NCBI GenBank assembly: GCA_021397845.1
Contig: CM038038.1
Location: forward strand, 71,780,748 to 71,844,747
Length of the DNA stretch: 64,000 bases
Source: Areca catechu
Taxonomy: Eukaryota; Streptophyta; Magnoliopsida; Arecales; Arecaceae
Direction: 5' to 3'
The notes below the pieces were generated by a model, which was given only the letters and a program-made list of their open reading frames with translations, was not told the DNA's origin and ran no database searches. Position 1 is the stretch's first letter. Every line of letters starts with the position of its first letter. Shown here piece after piece: positions 21,111-31,569 of this stretch. A program made the translations under genes and the position numbers.

Positions 21111-22840
21111 AAACATGTGGCTATATGGTATAAAATTATTAATAAATAATACATAGGAACCAAATTTATATAATTAATCATGGTTTGGAAAGAAATTTAG
21201 AAAGCATTATTCATCCATACAATTTTTGATATGTATGCCATAAAATAATATCCCATAGACAATGTTATTCTTCATGAACTTGTGTCATGTCCCTTGACTT
21301 CATGATCTTGAGTCACACCTCCTGACCCCAATCTTGTGACAAATTCTGAGTGAATAAGCTAACCCATGTCTGTTCCGAGCCAAAAATAAAATTAAAATTA
21401 AAATTAAAAAAAAAAAAGAAAGAAAGAAACAAACAAACAAAAACAATGTTTTTTTGGGTTAGACAATTATGCACGACAATGGATCGTCGCCCTCCATCGA
21501 TGTCACTGTAACTCCTGTAAAGCATATGACAAGTCTTTCCAAGTGGCTCGAATCTCAATACACCGGCCTATCATCTGACGTCTGGAGTCATTGAAGCAAC
21601 AGTGATGATGAGGACGGTATCTCACGATCCTGGACAACAACTCTCTTCAATAGTATTAGAAAGAAACTACCAATGGGAATATTTGAAGGTTTTTATAGCA
21701 ATAACTTGAATAGTGAAATAACCAATCAGCATATTAAAAGTTATATGGTACCATCACGAGGGGACGAAAGGGTGGAGCCACACCATTCCTTCGAGGAAGG
21801 GGCCACAATTATTGTTGAACAAAGGATTTGATCACTTAATAAAAGTTAGCGGGATCTTGCCATTTAGATATATCTAGTCTAAGAGGAACGGAGCTTCTTA
21901 TCAGTGTTATATTGCTCACACATTTTCTTGGAAGATTGTTTTGGAATTACTTCTCATACTTTTTTTTTTCCCTTAATTTAATATGATATTGATTTGTCTC
22001 TTGAAAAATCAACATTGAGGGATGGAAAATAATAACTTCTGCACTACTTTGAGGTCTAAAATTTAACAGACAAGGAGATTAAGTCTGACGAACCAAATTA
22101 ACTTCAAAATGCTCCGAGTCAGGAAAAGCATTTGACGTGTTGACAATGTTAACCACCACGGCACCACCCACAAACATTGCGAGTGGACGCGTGCTACCAA
22201 CCCAATGCCCCATAGATCACGGGCAGAATCATTTCCTCTGCGAGTGTTGGAATCCATCGTGGCGAAGTCAGTGGTCCTCAGCGAAGGGAATTCCACTCCC
22301 ACTTCCCACCAAATCCCCTCCCATCCTCAACGTACACTTCCTCTCCCCATTATTGCCTCCCAAGAAAACCACCACTAAAGCACATCCTCCAAGTTTACAC
22401 ACAAATATTTTGGGACTTAAGCTGCTCTGAAAGTTCCTATTCTTCTGTCTTCGGGATTGCAACTGCTCTGAAAGTTCCCACCATTCTTTTTCTTACTCTC
22501 CAAATGGACTGTGCAACAAGGATTCTCCTCTCCTTAAAATATCATCATCGGCCCCCAGTGCGGTGGGTGGAATAGAGTCCCTGAAACCTGGTTGGCTGGC
22601 CCTCGTATGCTTGGACTCCATAAGCTCTATACTTTTAAGACAAGCTTCAACGTTCTTTCCTCTCTTCCGACCCCTTATTTGTTTACATCCCTCGTTTTTC
22701 TTTTTTTTAAGATTCTGTATGCCTAAGAGACCCAAAGCGTTGAGATCAAAAGAACTACGTCCTCCCAACCCTTACCGTCTTTTGAGAACCATCGAATCGC
22801 TAGGTAGGGCCGAAACAAACGCGTAAATCCCACACTACAT
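21111..22840. other. Intergenic region upstream of the DUF4228 gene
   Basis: No supported gene. A low-complexity run of AAAATT, AAAG and AAAC repeats lies at 21386-21445. The GC content rises from about 22060 towards the gene. Short open frames here show no family wording. Confidence 0.4.
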
Positions 22841-22843
22841 CCT

Positions 22844-22851
22844 ATACATTA
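22844..22851 (+). promoter_or_regulatory. Possible TATA box of the DUF4228 gene
   Basis: TATACATT lies 115 bp upstream of the ATG. A start site about 30 bp later would give a 5' leader of roughly 85 bp that contains the GA-rich tract. No other better-placed TATA motif was seen. Confidence 0.3.
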
Positions 22852-22915
22852 GAAAAGAGGAGCACAGCAGCAGGAAGAAGAGGACTGTTACCTTTTCTCT
22901 TCACACATCGTTCTC

Positions 22916-22958
22916 TAGAGAGGGGAGAGAGAGAGGGAGAGGGAGAGGGGAAGAGGAA
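22916..22958 (+). repeat. GA-rich microsatellite in the 5' leader
   Basis: A run of GAGAG and GGGAGA units covers about 40 bp and ends eight bases before the ATG. GA/CT tracts are common in plant 5' leaders and core promoters and may bind GAGA-type factors, but that is inference. Confidence 0.7.
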
Positions 22959-22965
22959 ATTAACA

Positions 22966-23526
22966 ATGGGTAACTGTGCGTTTAGAGGTTTTGGAGAGGG
23001 AAGTGGCTTGATGATAAAGGTGGTGACGTTCAACGGCGGCGTTATGGAGCTCCATCCACCGGTTACCGTGGAATGCATCACCAATGGGTTCCCGGGCCAT
23101 GGCATCTTTCGAAGCCGCGACCTCTTCTCGAAGCCGCTTCTTCACAACGAAGAGCTCGTCGGTGGGGAATTGTACTATCTCCGCCCCCTCAGCGACACCC
23201 ACAAGGGCCTCCCCTCGCTCGTCGCTCCTTACCGCGTGTCCTTCGACCACCATGGGTTCTGGAGGAGGCAAGACTACATGGAGGTGGTTCCACAGTTTCA
23301 CGCCAATGGTGGCAATCGAGGTGGGGTTGGTGGGGTGTGGAAGGTGAAGCTAGTGATAAGCCCGGCAGAGCTCAATGAGATCCTGTCACAGGATTCAAGG
23401 ACCGAGGCGTTGATAGAGAGCGTGAGGACGGTGGCCAAGTGTGGGAATGGAGCGGCCTCGGTGGCGAGCTCGGATCAATGGAGCTTGGCTAGCAGCAGGA
23501 AGGTTTCTTCCGAGAGCATGGATTAG
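22966..23526 (+). CDS. DUF4228 (PADRE) domain protein, single exon
   Basis: An intact 186-codon gene reads MGNCAFRGFGEGSGLMIKVV and continues with the domain signature of plant DUF4228 proteins: FNGGVMELHPPVTVECITNG, then PGHGIFRSRDLFSKPLL and LVGGELYYLRPL. The N-terminal MGNC is a good N-myristoylation and palmitoylation signal, suggesting membrane attachment. The middle is Gly- and Asn-rich, and the C terminus (VWKVKLVISPAELNEILSQ) is the second conserved block, followed by a Ser-rich, probably disordered tail. The length and the intronless form are usual for the family. Family members respond to pathogens and abiotic stress, but their biochemical role is not established. The coding sequence is GC-rich compared with its surroundings, and it is the only intact host gene in the window. 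Confidence 0.93.
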   Translation: MGNCAFRGFGEGSGLMIKVVTFNGGVMELHPPVTVECITNGFPGHGIFRSRDLFSKPLLHNEELVGGELYYLRPLSDTHKGLPSLVAPYRVSFDHHGFWRRQDYMEVVPQFHANGGNRGGVGGVWKVKLVISPAELNEILSQDSRTEALIESVRTVAKCGNGAASVASSDQWSLASSRKVSSESMD

Positions 23527-23990
23527 CAGTTTGAAGAAAGATGCTTTTTGCTTTCTTAGGGTTGTGTTACTATAATAACGTATATTGGGAGGTAATATTA
23601 ATATTATGTCCTCTGAGATACTTTGTTGTGCTTTATCTCCTTTTTCTTTCTGCCGGAGCGTTGGTGCTATCATGGGGGTGCATGTGGAGCTGTCCTTTGT
23701 TGTGATGTTTTTTTTTTATCTTTTTTCCTTCTTCTTTTTTCCTTTTAACATTGAGGAGAAGAATGGAAATGTAGAGACTGACAAAGGAAATCTTAGAAGA
23801 TCATGGATCGTCTTTCTATGTTGCCCGGGTTGGATTTTACCTTATCATGTTCAAGTAGTGTTTGGAGGGGGATTTGTAACCAATCCAAAGGGCATTGGGT
23901 TGTTGTATGCCTTTGTATGTTGTTTTGGAGCAGCTAGGTTTGGTTTGCTTAATCTACTCATGCTGTAAAATTGTTCAAGTATGCTAAGAT
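23527..23990 (+). other. Probable 3' untranslated region of the DUF4228 gene
   Basis: T-rich sequence follows the stop, with ordinary plant 3' UTR character and no protein homology in its open frames. No single clear AATAAA is present. Near-upstream elements such as AATATTAAT occur at about 23597. The end is a guess. Confidence 0.35.
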
Positions 23991-24523
23991 GTTTATCTTT
24001 GGATCTTTTGTTTGTTCTGGTTTTTCTTCCTGCACACTCCCGCATCATGATAATTTTTTTTTCTATTTATCTTTTGATAAATTAATAAATTTGGTAGTGA
24101 ATGATCAAGACCATGAATGAGAACAATCAGGATGCGCATGTCTGCAGGATCAAATGGGTTTTTATACCAGCTTTGTTTTATATGAGAGCAGCTTTATCAG
24201 GGACAGTCCGGATGTGTCCCTCGTAGGCCAATAGATTCAAAAAAGCTTGACAACAAGAATTGCTACACTGTTGAATGTAGATGCAGGCGACTGAAAATGA
24301 ATAATAAACTTATGACGCCACCAATGGACCACGCAAGGTAGGAGTGGCAATACTTAATGGTTTAACTCATTTAATTTCATTCAATATACATTAGGTTAGA
24401 TTACCTATTTAATAAAATAGTCTAATACAAATTTAGATTTTTGACCTATTGGTACTAGGACTCAGTTTGATAGATTATATATTGACCACCTTGTTGGCAT
24501 ACGGTAGAGATCATAGTCTTTTG

Positions 24524-24566
<43 letters not shown>

Positions 24567-25739
24567 TAAATAATATATAATTGAGATTTCACAAACTTAT
24601 GATTACTTTTCATCTATATCATTATTGTATATAATTAAAAAATCACAATATTTTGATTATTTTTCATATATATTGTCAGTGTATATAATTAAGAAATCAC
24701 AATCTCCTAATTATTTTCTACACATTTTACTATTATATTTATATAAATATTCTACCATTGTGCATAGATGGATCGATTAATGAATACATTTTTTGCCCCT
24801 TTCTCTATCTTCGATAATATGCTATCAGAGCAAAAGATCCTTGTCTTATGAAAATTTACCTCTCTTTCACTATCAAGTGCCTAGTGCTCCCGTCCTCTAG
24901 CTTCTCCTTCCTTCTCGTCTCTCAAAGCATCCTTATATATATTCATTAAAAAGTTTGTGTCCTAATAACTAACTTGTTGATATATTTATTAAAAGACTTA
25001 CCTCCTAATGCTTTCAACAGTTATATTCCAAGTTTTTGGTAGTACCCAACTCAGCTTACAAGGAGTGCTAACAATATAATTAAGAGATCATAAGTTCTTG
25101 ATATCAAAGAACCATATAATTCTACTGATTTGACTTCAACTAAAATAACTCCACTAAGTTTTTTTTTTATGCCACATAAATCTTTCATTTGCTATCATCT
25201 AGGCAGATTGCCCGTGGATCCTCATAACATGTAAATGTGCCTGTTGTTGAGATGCGATGATATAATTATTTATTTTTTTATTTTAGAAAAATTATATTGA
25301 TGATACAATTATTTGTATGATTAATCTAAAAAGCTTAGATGGAATCTTCTTGAGATATTAAATGGGATGTGTTGATGGGTTTGAATATTTTTATATCATG
25401 AGGATTGGATTTGGTTATGTTGGATTTGTTGCATATTTATTTGATGATATAATTCTAATGGGGACAAGACACAAGCAGTACGCGAATTCTTTCCTACACA
25501 GTCACATGGTTACGTAGCATCAGGGCCTCCAATTGACTATCTATAATTGTTTCTGGTTTCTTCTCCTAGTTTCACTCAACTTTGCTACCTCATCATCCCT
25601 TATCAACTCCAAACCATCCCCTAACTCAGTTAGCCTTGGCTCCAGCACATTTTCAACCCCGAAATTATTGGATTTGATCTAAAAAATAAGAGAAATTCTA
25701 TAAATAATCGAAATATAAAATAAATAGGGAAAAAAACAT
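23991..25739. other. AT-rich region with a microsatellite and an LTR-like fragment
   Basis: No gene is supported. A pure ATT run followed by AT repeats lies at 24524-24566. From about 24480 to 24820 the sequence has the look of a decayed Copia LTR end (repeated TATATAATTAA with ATCACAAT, and ATGGATCGATTAATGAATAC). It is followed by GCTATCAGAGC at 24821, one base from the initiator-Met primer site. The matching second LTR was not found. 24840-25739 shows nothing recognisable. Confidence 0.45.
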
Positions 25740-26640
25740 TTCCATTTTCATTGGTGGATGTTTATTTGGCATGTTGGTGATTTTATCAATGGAAACTGGA
25801 CCTCACCAACAGGGTGAAGATCCAAGACCTCACGAGTTTTGCTAAGTATTTTAAAGGGTTGGGGAATCTCTGGATATGTGAAGGCACCAAAGAATTATAC
25901 TACATTGATGACACCCTAGTGTTTGCACAGGTCAAACAGATTTACATGGCTTTCGTGAAGATATCTTTACAATTTCGAGTTAATCTTAGGACTCTCAATA
26001 AACTTTTACAAATTATTTGCTCAATTGGACCAACAAGGCCATTCGTAGGTGCCGGATGTATGAATTGGCTTAACTGCCTACTTTTCTCTCTCCCTCTCAA
26101 ATACCTCAAAACTGCTGTTATGTGGAGGGTAAACATTCAAAATCAGATTGCACATCACTTTTGCATAGAGTTAACATGCACTAGGTTGGCTTGTTGGAAA
26201 GCAAAGACCTATTTTTCGAGAACATACCCACTAATCAATTTGGTGCTTGCATCGCTTCCTCTTTATTTAATGTACCCTTATTTAGGTTCCAAGGTTGGAT
26301 TGTAAAGAGAATTGCTACATATAGAAGATCCTTTCTTTGAAAGGACTCCTCAAGTTCTCATGAGATTTCTTGTAATGCGAACTAGACAGTATGCCTACTA
26401 AAAGAGGAAAGCAAGCTTGGAGTGAGGGAACTTGGCCAATTAAATCTTGCCCTCTAGCCAAATGGGCCTAGAGATTTCTTACCAATGACTTTGGAATTTG
26501 GAGAAAGCAAATGTAAATTGCTTGTCACAAAAGAATCAAGCTTTCTATGAGTTGAAAGCCAGCCAGGAGGTGCTTTAGTTCTTGACGTGATGTCATTAGT
26601 GCCGTTCTTGTATTTAGGAATGGCAGTCAAGATTGGCAGC
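25740..26640 (+). pseudogene. Plant L1-type LINE reverse transcriptase relic
   Basis: The open stretch 25814-26305 contains YIDDTLVFAQV, the RT active-site region of plant non-LTR elements (usually YADD, here YIDD). It continues with LLFSLPLKYL, CWKAKTYFSRTYPLINLVL and ASLPLYLMYPYL, the conserved thumb region of these proteins. After a break at 26305, ESKLGVREL and LALLAKWAWRFLTND appear near 26410-26490. Stops and a changed active-site residue show it is dead. It is 5'-truncated, as LINE copies usually are. The poly-A end was not clearly found. Confidence 0.85.
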
Positions 26641-27120
26641 ACATTATTATGGTATAGTAGTTAGCTCAAACTTTCTGTACCCACAAATTTTTTTCTTTCG
26701 ATCAACTACATAGGTATAATCATAGTGATCCATCTCAAAACTATTAATGATAAACTCAAATAGCAGAGAGTTTTTTGTAAACCTGGTCAAAGTCTTCTAG
26801 TTATTCGTATTAGGACTCTAGTTATTTGAGTCCGTAAAAATTAGGATTCTAGTTCTTTATTTTGGTTTGAATAGGCCTTAAGGGCTATATAAGTTCTAGT
26901 TGCCATGTAAAAATAAAAGAGAGCAGTTCCTTGAATAAAATTTCTTCTTCTCTTTAAAATTTTTTTCCGGTTGCTAACAAAAATTGCTATTAGTGCTGTG
27001 GCACTATATGGCCTGCAGTGTTGCTAATTATGTTTTGTTTTAAATCTTATGATATATAAGACCACTGTACTTCAATGTAGCCTACCGCTTTACATGGAAC
27101 CTCTACATCAAATATTATGT
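26641..27120 (+). other. LTR-like fragment or unknown repeat
   Basis: GGGCTATATAAGTTCTAG near 26880 followed by AATAAAAGAGAGCAG and CTTGAATAAAATTTC looks like the TATA box, R region and poly-A signal of a plant LTR read on the plus strand. Upstream, a run of related ATTAGGACTCTAGTT phrases precedes it. No partner LTR or coding sequence was recognised. Confidence 0.4.
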
Positions 27121-27144
27121 GGTACCATGTGCACTGATACCACT
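27121..27144 (-). promoter_or_regulatory. Second primer-site copy beyond the 3' LTR of C
   Basis: Minus-strand AGTGGTATCAGTGCACATGG directly follows the LTR end TCAACA at 27145. The same phrase, with AATTCAGTGCAGGTGG, follows the other LTR at 44546. A primer site here means this LTR also served as, or was recombined with, a 5' LTR. Confidence 0.7.
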
Positions 27145-27905
27145 TGTTGAAAGATCTCTTAAATTGTAGAATATGGATATTCATCCAAGATCATACTTCT
27201 ATTGATGAAGTTAATACCATAAGAGGAAAGAGGAAGAGAAAAGATACACAATATAATTTAGTTAGACAAGCAAGATTTCACTATAAAAGAAAAATCACTT
27301 ACAAGGAAAAACTTGTACTCTCAATCCTGTACTATAATCTCTCAACAAGAAGTCCCAGATGTCTCATAAAAGCTTTCAATTATTTAAAAAACCCTCTAGT
27401 CCCTACAAGCTTTCACCCGACTCTCTAAACTTTTCTGTAGCTACCATGATTCTTTTCTAACTGTCTGCATCATTTTTATAGACTTTATGACCATGCACTA
27501 CTCTCAGTATCAAAGAGCAGTTCGACAAGGTTCTAGAGGTTTAAACTGCATTGAAAATAGAATCCAAACCAAATCAAAACACCTGAAGCTGCCCTAAACT
27601 ATCCATAAATAGTGCTAAGCCTCTTCTGCATGAGCCGGTGCATGGATTGGCCTGTCCCTACATGTCATGTGCACACCTAGGCTAATCTGCACCTGCAATC
27701 CATCATGCACCATGCAAAACATGTGAGAAATGTGTGTGGACTGTGTAAAACATATAGTCACATGGACCACATGCTCGCACATGCCTGGGCAGTGCCTCGC
27801 CCGCTACCACTGGACTTGGCTGCTCCTAGGTCTATGCTAGGTCTTCTTTTGAGTTTTTTGGTGCCTATACTTTTATTTTGGATTGAATCAAAGTTTTTTT
27901 CAATA
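27145..27905 (-). mobile_element. 3' LTR of element C
   Basis: This 761-bp block aligns along its length with 44546-45376. Shared wording includes GATCATAC next to GATGAAGTTAATACC, CACCCGACTCTCTA and a run of CATGCA-rich phrases. Identity is well below that of the younger elements, about 70-75 percent by eye. The outer end is TATTGAAAAA on the minus strand (TG changed to TA). Confidence 0.85.
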
Positions 27906-27925
27906 ATCTCTACCTTGAAATTTGG
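27906..27925 (-). promoter_or_regulatory. Polypurine tract of element C
   Basis: On the minus strand CAAGGTAGAGAT ends exactly at the LTR. It matches the common Copia tract AAGGTGGAGATT, which shows that this LTR is a true 3' LTR. Confidence 0.7.
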
Positions 27926-29181
27926 CCTCTACCTAACTTTTGAAAGCTCTTAAAAGATCTTGCCCCCATGCCTTGGACAAATGCCTATTACTTATGGATG
28001 GGTAAACATGGGAGTCGAGCCAGGCTGCATGATCCTATCTCCATCGTGTGCTATGCTCTACCTAACTTGAGACCTACTCGAGAAAGTCTCATACAGTAAT
28101 AGGAATTTTACTATACGATATTACTTATCATCCTCTTGAGTCTCGCATCTTATGCTCGATCCACATATTCTTGAGCTCCATCTCATACTGGGCTCTCATT
28201 TGTATCAAGAATTCTATCACGCACTAGACTCCCTGTTAGAAGATAATGTGTTCCATACTTCTTTCCCTTTAATACTACTCTTCTACCATGCATGACCTTT
28301 AAGATTCCATCATCAGCTTTTCACCTATAATTGCTTGGATCCAGTCTGCTCAGTGAAATCAGATTCTTATAAAAATTGGATATATATCAAATCTTATCCA
28401 ATTTCTTCACTGTCCTATCATATGCTCCCAAGCTAACTATTCTAATAGCCTTGATTACATAGCTCGATCCATTTGATAATTGGATAGAACCTTCTCTACT
28501 TTCTAGAAAGTCAAACAACTTCTTTCTGCAATAGATATAAAATAGACATGTATAATCTAAAATCCACTATAGGGAAGAGGTAGATACCTTACCATAAGTG
28601 CCTCACTGTATCTGTCACTATAGCTACCATCGACCACTATAGCAGTAGCCTTCATTTAATCCTTGAGTTGCAAGCAATTTCTAACCCGATACCCTAACTC
28701 ATCACACCGGTAGTATCTGATCTTGCTCGTGTTCCTTGATTTGGACCTAGATGCCTACCTCGTGATTCTTTATCACTCCATCTTGTGCCACCTACACTTC
28801 CAGTCACCACCAAAGTAAGTTTCCACTTGAACTTGAAGTCCGATTTATCAAACATTATTCTGAAGTAGTACTATAGTGACCTCTTCTATCTTGATGATAT
28901 CTTTTTCACTAGAAGAGTAGTCACCAAGGACTTAAAAGATGGAGAAAGTGACGACAACATGACAACTCCCTGGTATTCTCCTTAACTTTCTCACTAATAT
29001 TGAGGAGATCAACGAGAATCCTTTGGAAGTTACTTAGATACTCTTGCATGCTCTATCCCTCACTAATTTGTAGCTAGTAGAATTATTTCTTGAGAAATAG
29101 AGCATTGGTAAATGATTTTGCAATGTTCATCTTTTTGAGCTTCATCCACATTGTCATTGGAGAAGCCATGCTCAGTACATA
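27926..29181 (-). pseudogene. Gag (main part), knuckle and protease of element C
   Basis: Reading down from 29181: the UBN2-type gag core LSMASPMTMWMKLKKMNIAK and FTNALFLKK with QEYLSNFQRILVDLLNI; a degraded knuckle YRCDELGYRVRNC at about 28690; the protease start WILD near 28555; and the pre-integrase segment ADDGILKVMHGRRVVLKG at 28260-28316. KVMHGRRVVLKG resembles the KVSKGALVVMKG phrase typical of Tork-type elements. Homology stops near 28150. About 240 further bases lead to the polypurine tract. Many stops occur. Confidence 0.8.
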
Positions 29182-30702
29182 TGTTACCCAGCGAAGCAAC
29201 CTAAGAGAGGAGTTGAATTAGATTTTTCAAAACATTAATTATGTATGTACTGAATTTGAAAAACAAGTGAAGTGAGTGTGTAACAATATATATGTATATA
29301 GATTATAACTAAATACAATACTTAAGAAAAGAAGAAGAAGAGAAAAGCAAAGTACAATAAATACACAAAGTTTATAGCAGTTCAATATACCCCAGGCACC
29401 TACATCTACTTCTCAAAAATCTCTTGAAAATTTCCTCTAATCCTTGAATATTACAGCTGGTTTGCTTTCTGATCTCACAAACCTAACATAATTAGTTTTT
29501 TCTTAGTTTCGCCAACCACAACCTCACAACAAGCCAATCCTAGTCTTGCAATCTAATTTCAAGGCTTAGATAAACCTCTATGTTAGTTTTAATTCTCTTA
29601 AAACTAGTTACAACTTAAAATAAGGTACAAGAAGTAATGAAACCAAAAGCTCTCTAAAAGTGTAAAAGAAAAGTTGATGAAGCTCTTGAAGAAATCTTTG
29701 AGTTATCTTCTTCAATAGAAAGCCTCTAATGATTGCTTTGATTGCTGATAGTTAAGAAACGATTGCACACTCTTTAAGAACTAGACTTTTTTTGGAAAGT
29801 TTGTTCATTGGAAGATTCTTTTGGAAGTATTATCTTTCTCTTGGATTCTCTTGCCTCTTCAATATATTTGGTAAGGAATAAATACTTTTAGAAACTTTAA
29901 AAATCCATTTATGATGTTTGGTGATAAAACTAGTCATTTGATACCTTTTCCAAACTTCTATACTTCTAAAAATATTATCGGTACTATATTGTTAGAAACT
30001 GAAGTGTCAACTCACAAGTCCATGAGTCGACCCTTGAATTGACACTTCAAAGACTAGTGTTGATTCGCAAGTTGTCTTAAAAAATTCTACTCTTTGGATT
30101 TGCTTGACTGTGACCCATGGAGCATGAGTTGATCATTCGATTTGCTTGACTGTGACCCATGGAGCATGAGTTGATCCTTGAGTCTACTATGTGTTGACAC
30201 TTCAAAACCTAGTGTCGACTCATAGACATGTACTAGAAATTTAGCCTCCTGTTATTTTCCTGCAACTGCGACTTATAGACTATGAGTTGATCCTTGAGTC
30301 GACACTTCAAAGCTCAGTGTCGACTCACAGACCTGTACTGACTGAAACTCTGCATGCCAGTCCCTTCTTCTTTTCTGAATCATTTCTGGAGATTGACTCA
30401 CCATTCCTTGAGTCGACACTTACCCATGCTAATTAAGAAATATGTGCCAATCTTAAAACATGAAGCTTTAACTTGATTTCTTCCATACCAACTCTCAAAA
30501 GTCCATTAAATCCATTATTTTTACTTTTATAAGATAACTAAAACAATAAAATTTTCATGCTTGAAGATTGATCAACTAGTTTTTTTTTTCAATGAGTTTG
30601 TAGGGTATCTGAAACAATAATCTCAACATTCCAACAGAATATTAGTACCCCATATATACTCAAATATTTTATTATTCATCAAAATCAAAGCTATAATCAA
30701 TA
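29182..30702 (-). mobile_element. 3' LTR of Sire-2
   Basis: Starts TGTTACCCAGCG on the plus strand (minus end CTGGGTAACA) and ends CAAAGCTATAATCAATA. It carries diverged GTCGAC motifs between 30010 and 30420, mostly as GTTGACACTTC, GTCGACTCA and GAGTTGATCC variants. A ~50-bp direct repeat around TTGCTTGACTGTGACCCATG lies at 30100 and 30147. Confidence 0.9.
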
Positions 30703-31200
30703 ATCTTTTCTTTTTTGATGATGATAAAATTTTGAGTATATAAGCATATAAAATTTGTAGTATCAGAGCATATGAATTTTATTCAAGAGCCTTGATATTA
30801 GAATAAGATTGAATTTTCAATTTACTAAGATATCAGAATAATTTATTGATAATGTTTCTTAAAGTATCAGAGCATGATCGTATCAGAACATAATTTCTTA
30901 TAATTAATTGATGTATGAGATTTATGAAATTCTACTCAAATATCAAGTATTTGAAACATTTACTCATGTATCAACAATGATCAAAGTATGTATCAATATA
31001 TCAAAGTATATATTCTAGATGTTAGAATATGTACTAGAATGTATAAATGGTATAATAGATTGAAAATTAGGTTTTCATATTAGATTGTATCGCATGTTGT
31101 ACTAGAGTATCAGAGTGAATTGAATTAATATATCAGAGTGCATCAAGTGATGATACCTAGACTTAAATTTTCAATTTTACTTTAAGTTTTCAATTTTTTT
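30703..31200 (-). other. Polypurine tract and TATCAG-rich 3' region of Sire-2
   Basis: On the minus strand CATCATCAAAAAAGAAAAGAT ends at the LTR, which is the polypurine tract. From 30755 to 31150 the plus strand has about a dozen copies of TATCAGAG, TATCAAG or TATCAA-type motifs in AT-rich sequence, comparable with the TATGTATCAG cluster of Sire-1. Confidence 0.65.
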
Positions 31201-31569
31201 TTATTCATATAATCAATGCTTTCCTTTTACTTTTATCTACTAATATAATCAACATTTTTTATATTATTTCTACTCCCTCTTTTTTGTTATCATCCGAGTA
31301 ATATTTTTACTCTCCCTTTCTTATTTGCTTAGATAATTGAGATTAGAAGGCAAAAGTGTTCCATTCATATAATGTATTAGAGCAATCATTTTAGAAAGAA
31401 AGAATTCATCTAGAATTTCATGACATAAAAATGAAGATAGCACAATATATATATTAGAATTAATATAAAATAGAGTTTTGCATACACCAAAAAATAAAAT
31501 AAATATTTTGCAGGACATCAAGGTATAATGAGAATCATAAGTAAGATCTAGGATCTTATAGATAATACT

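Noticed and set aside
21313..21558. 81-codon minus-strand frame upstream of the host gene
   Set aside because: Half of it is the translation of an A-rich simple repeat. There is no domain or supporting context.
23073..23378. Overlapping plus- and minus-strand frames within the DUF4228 gene
   Set aside because: They are shadows of the GC-rich coding sequence in other frames.
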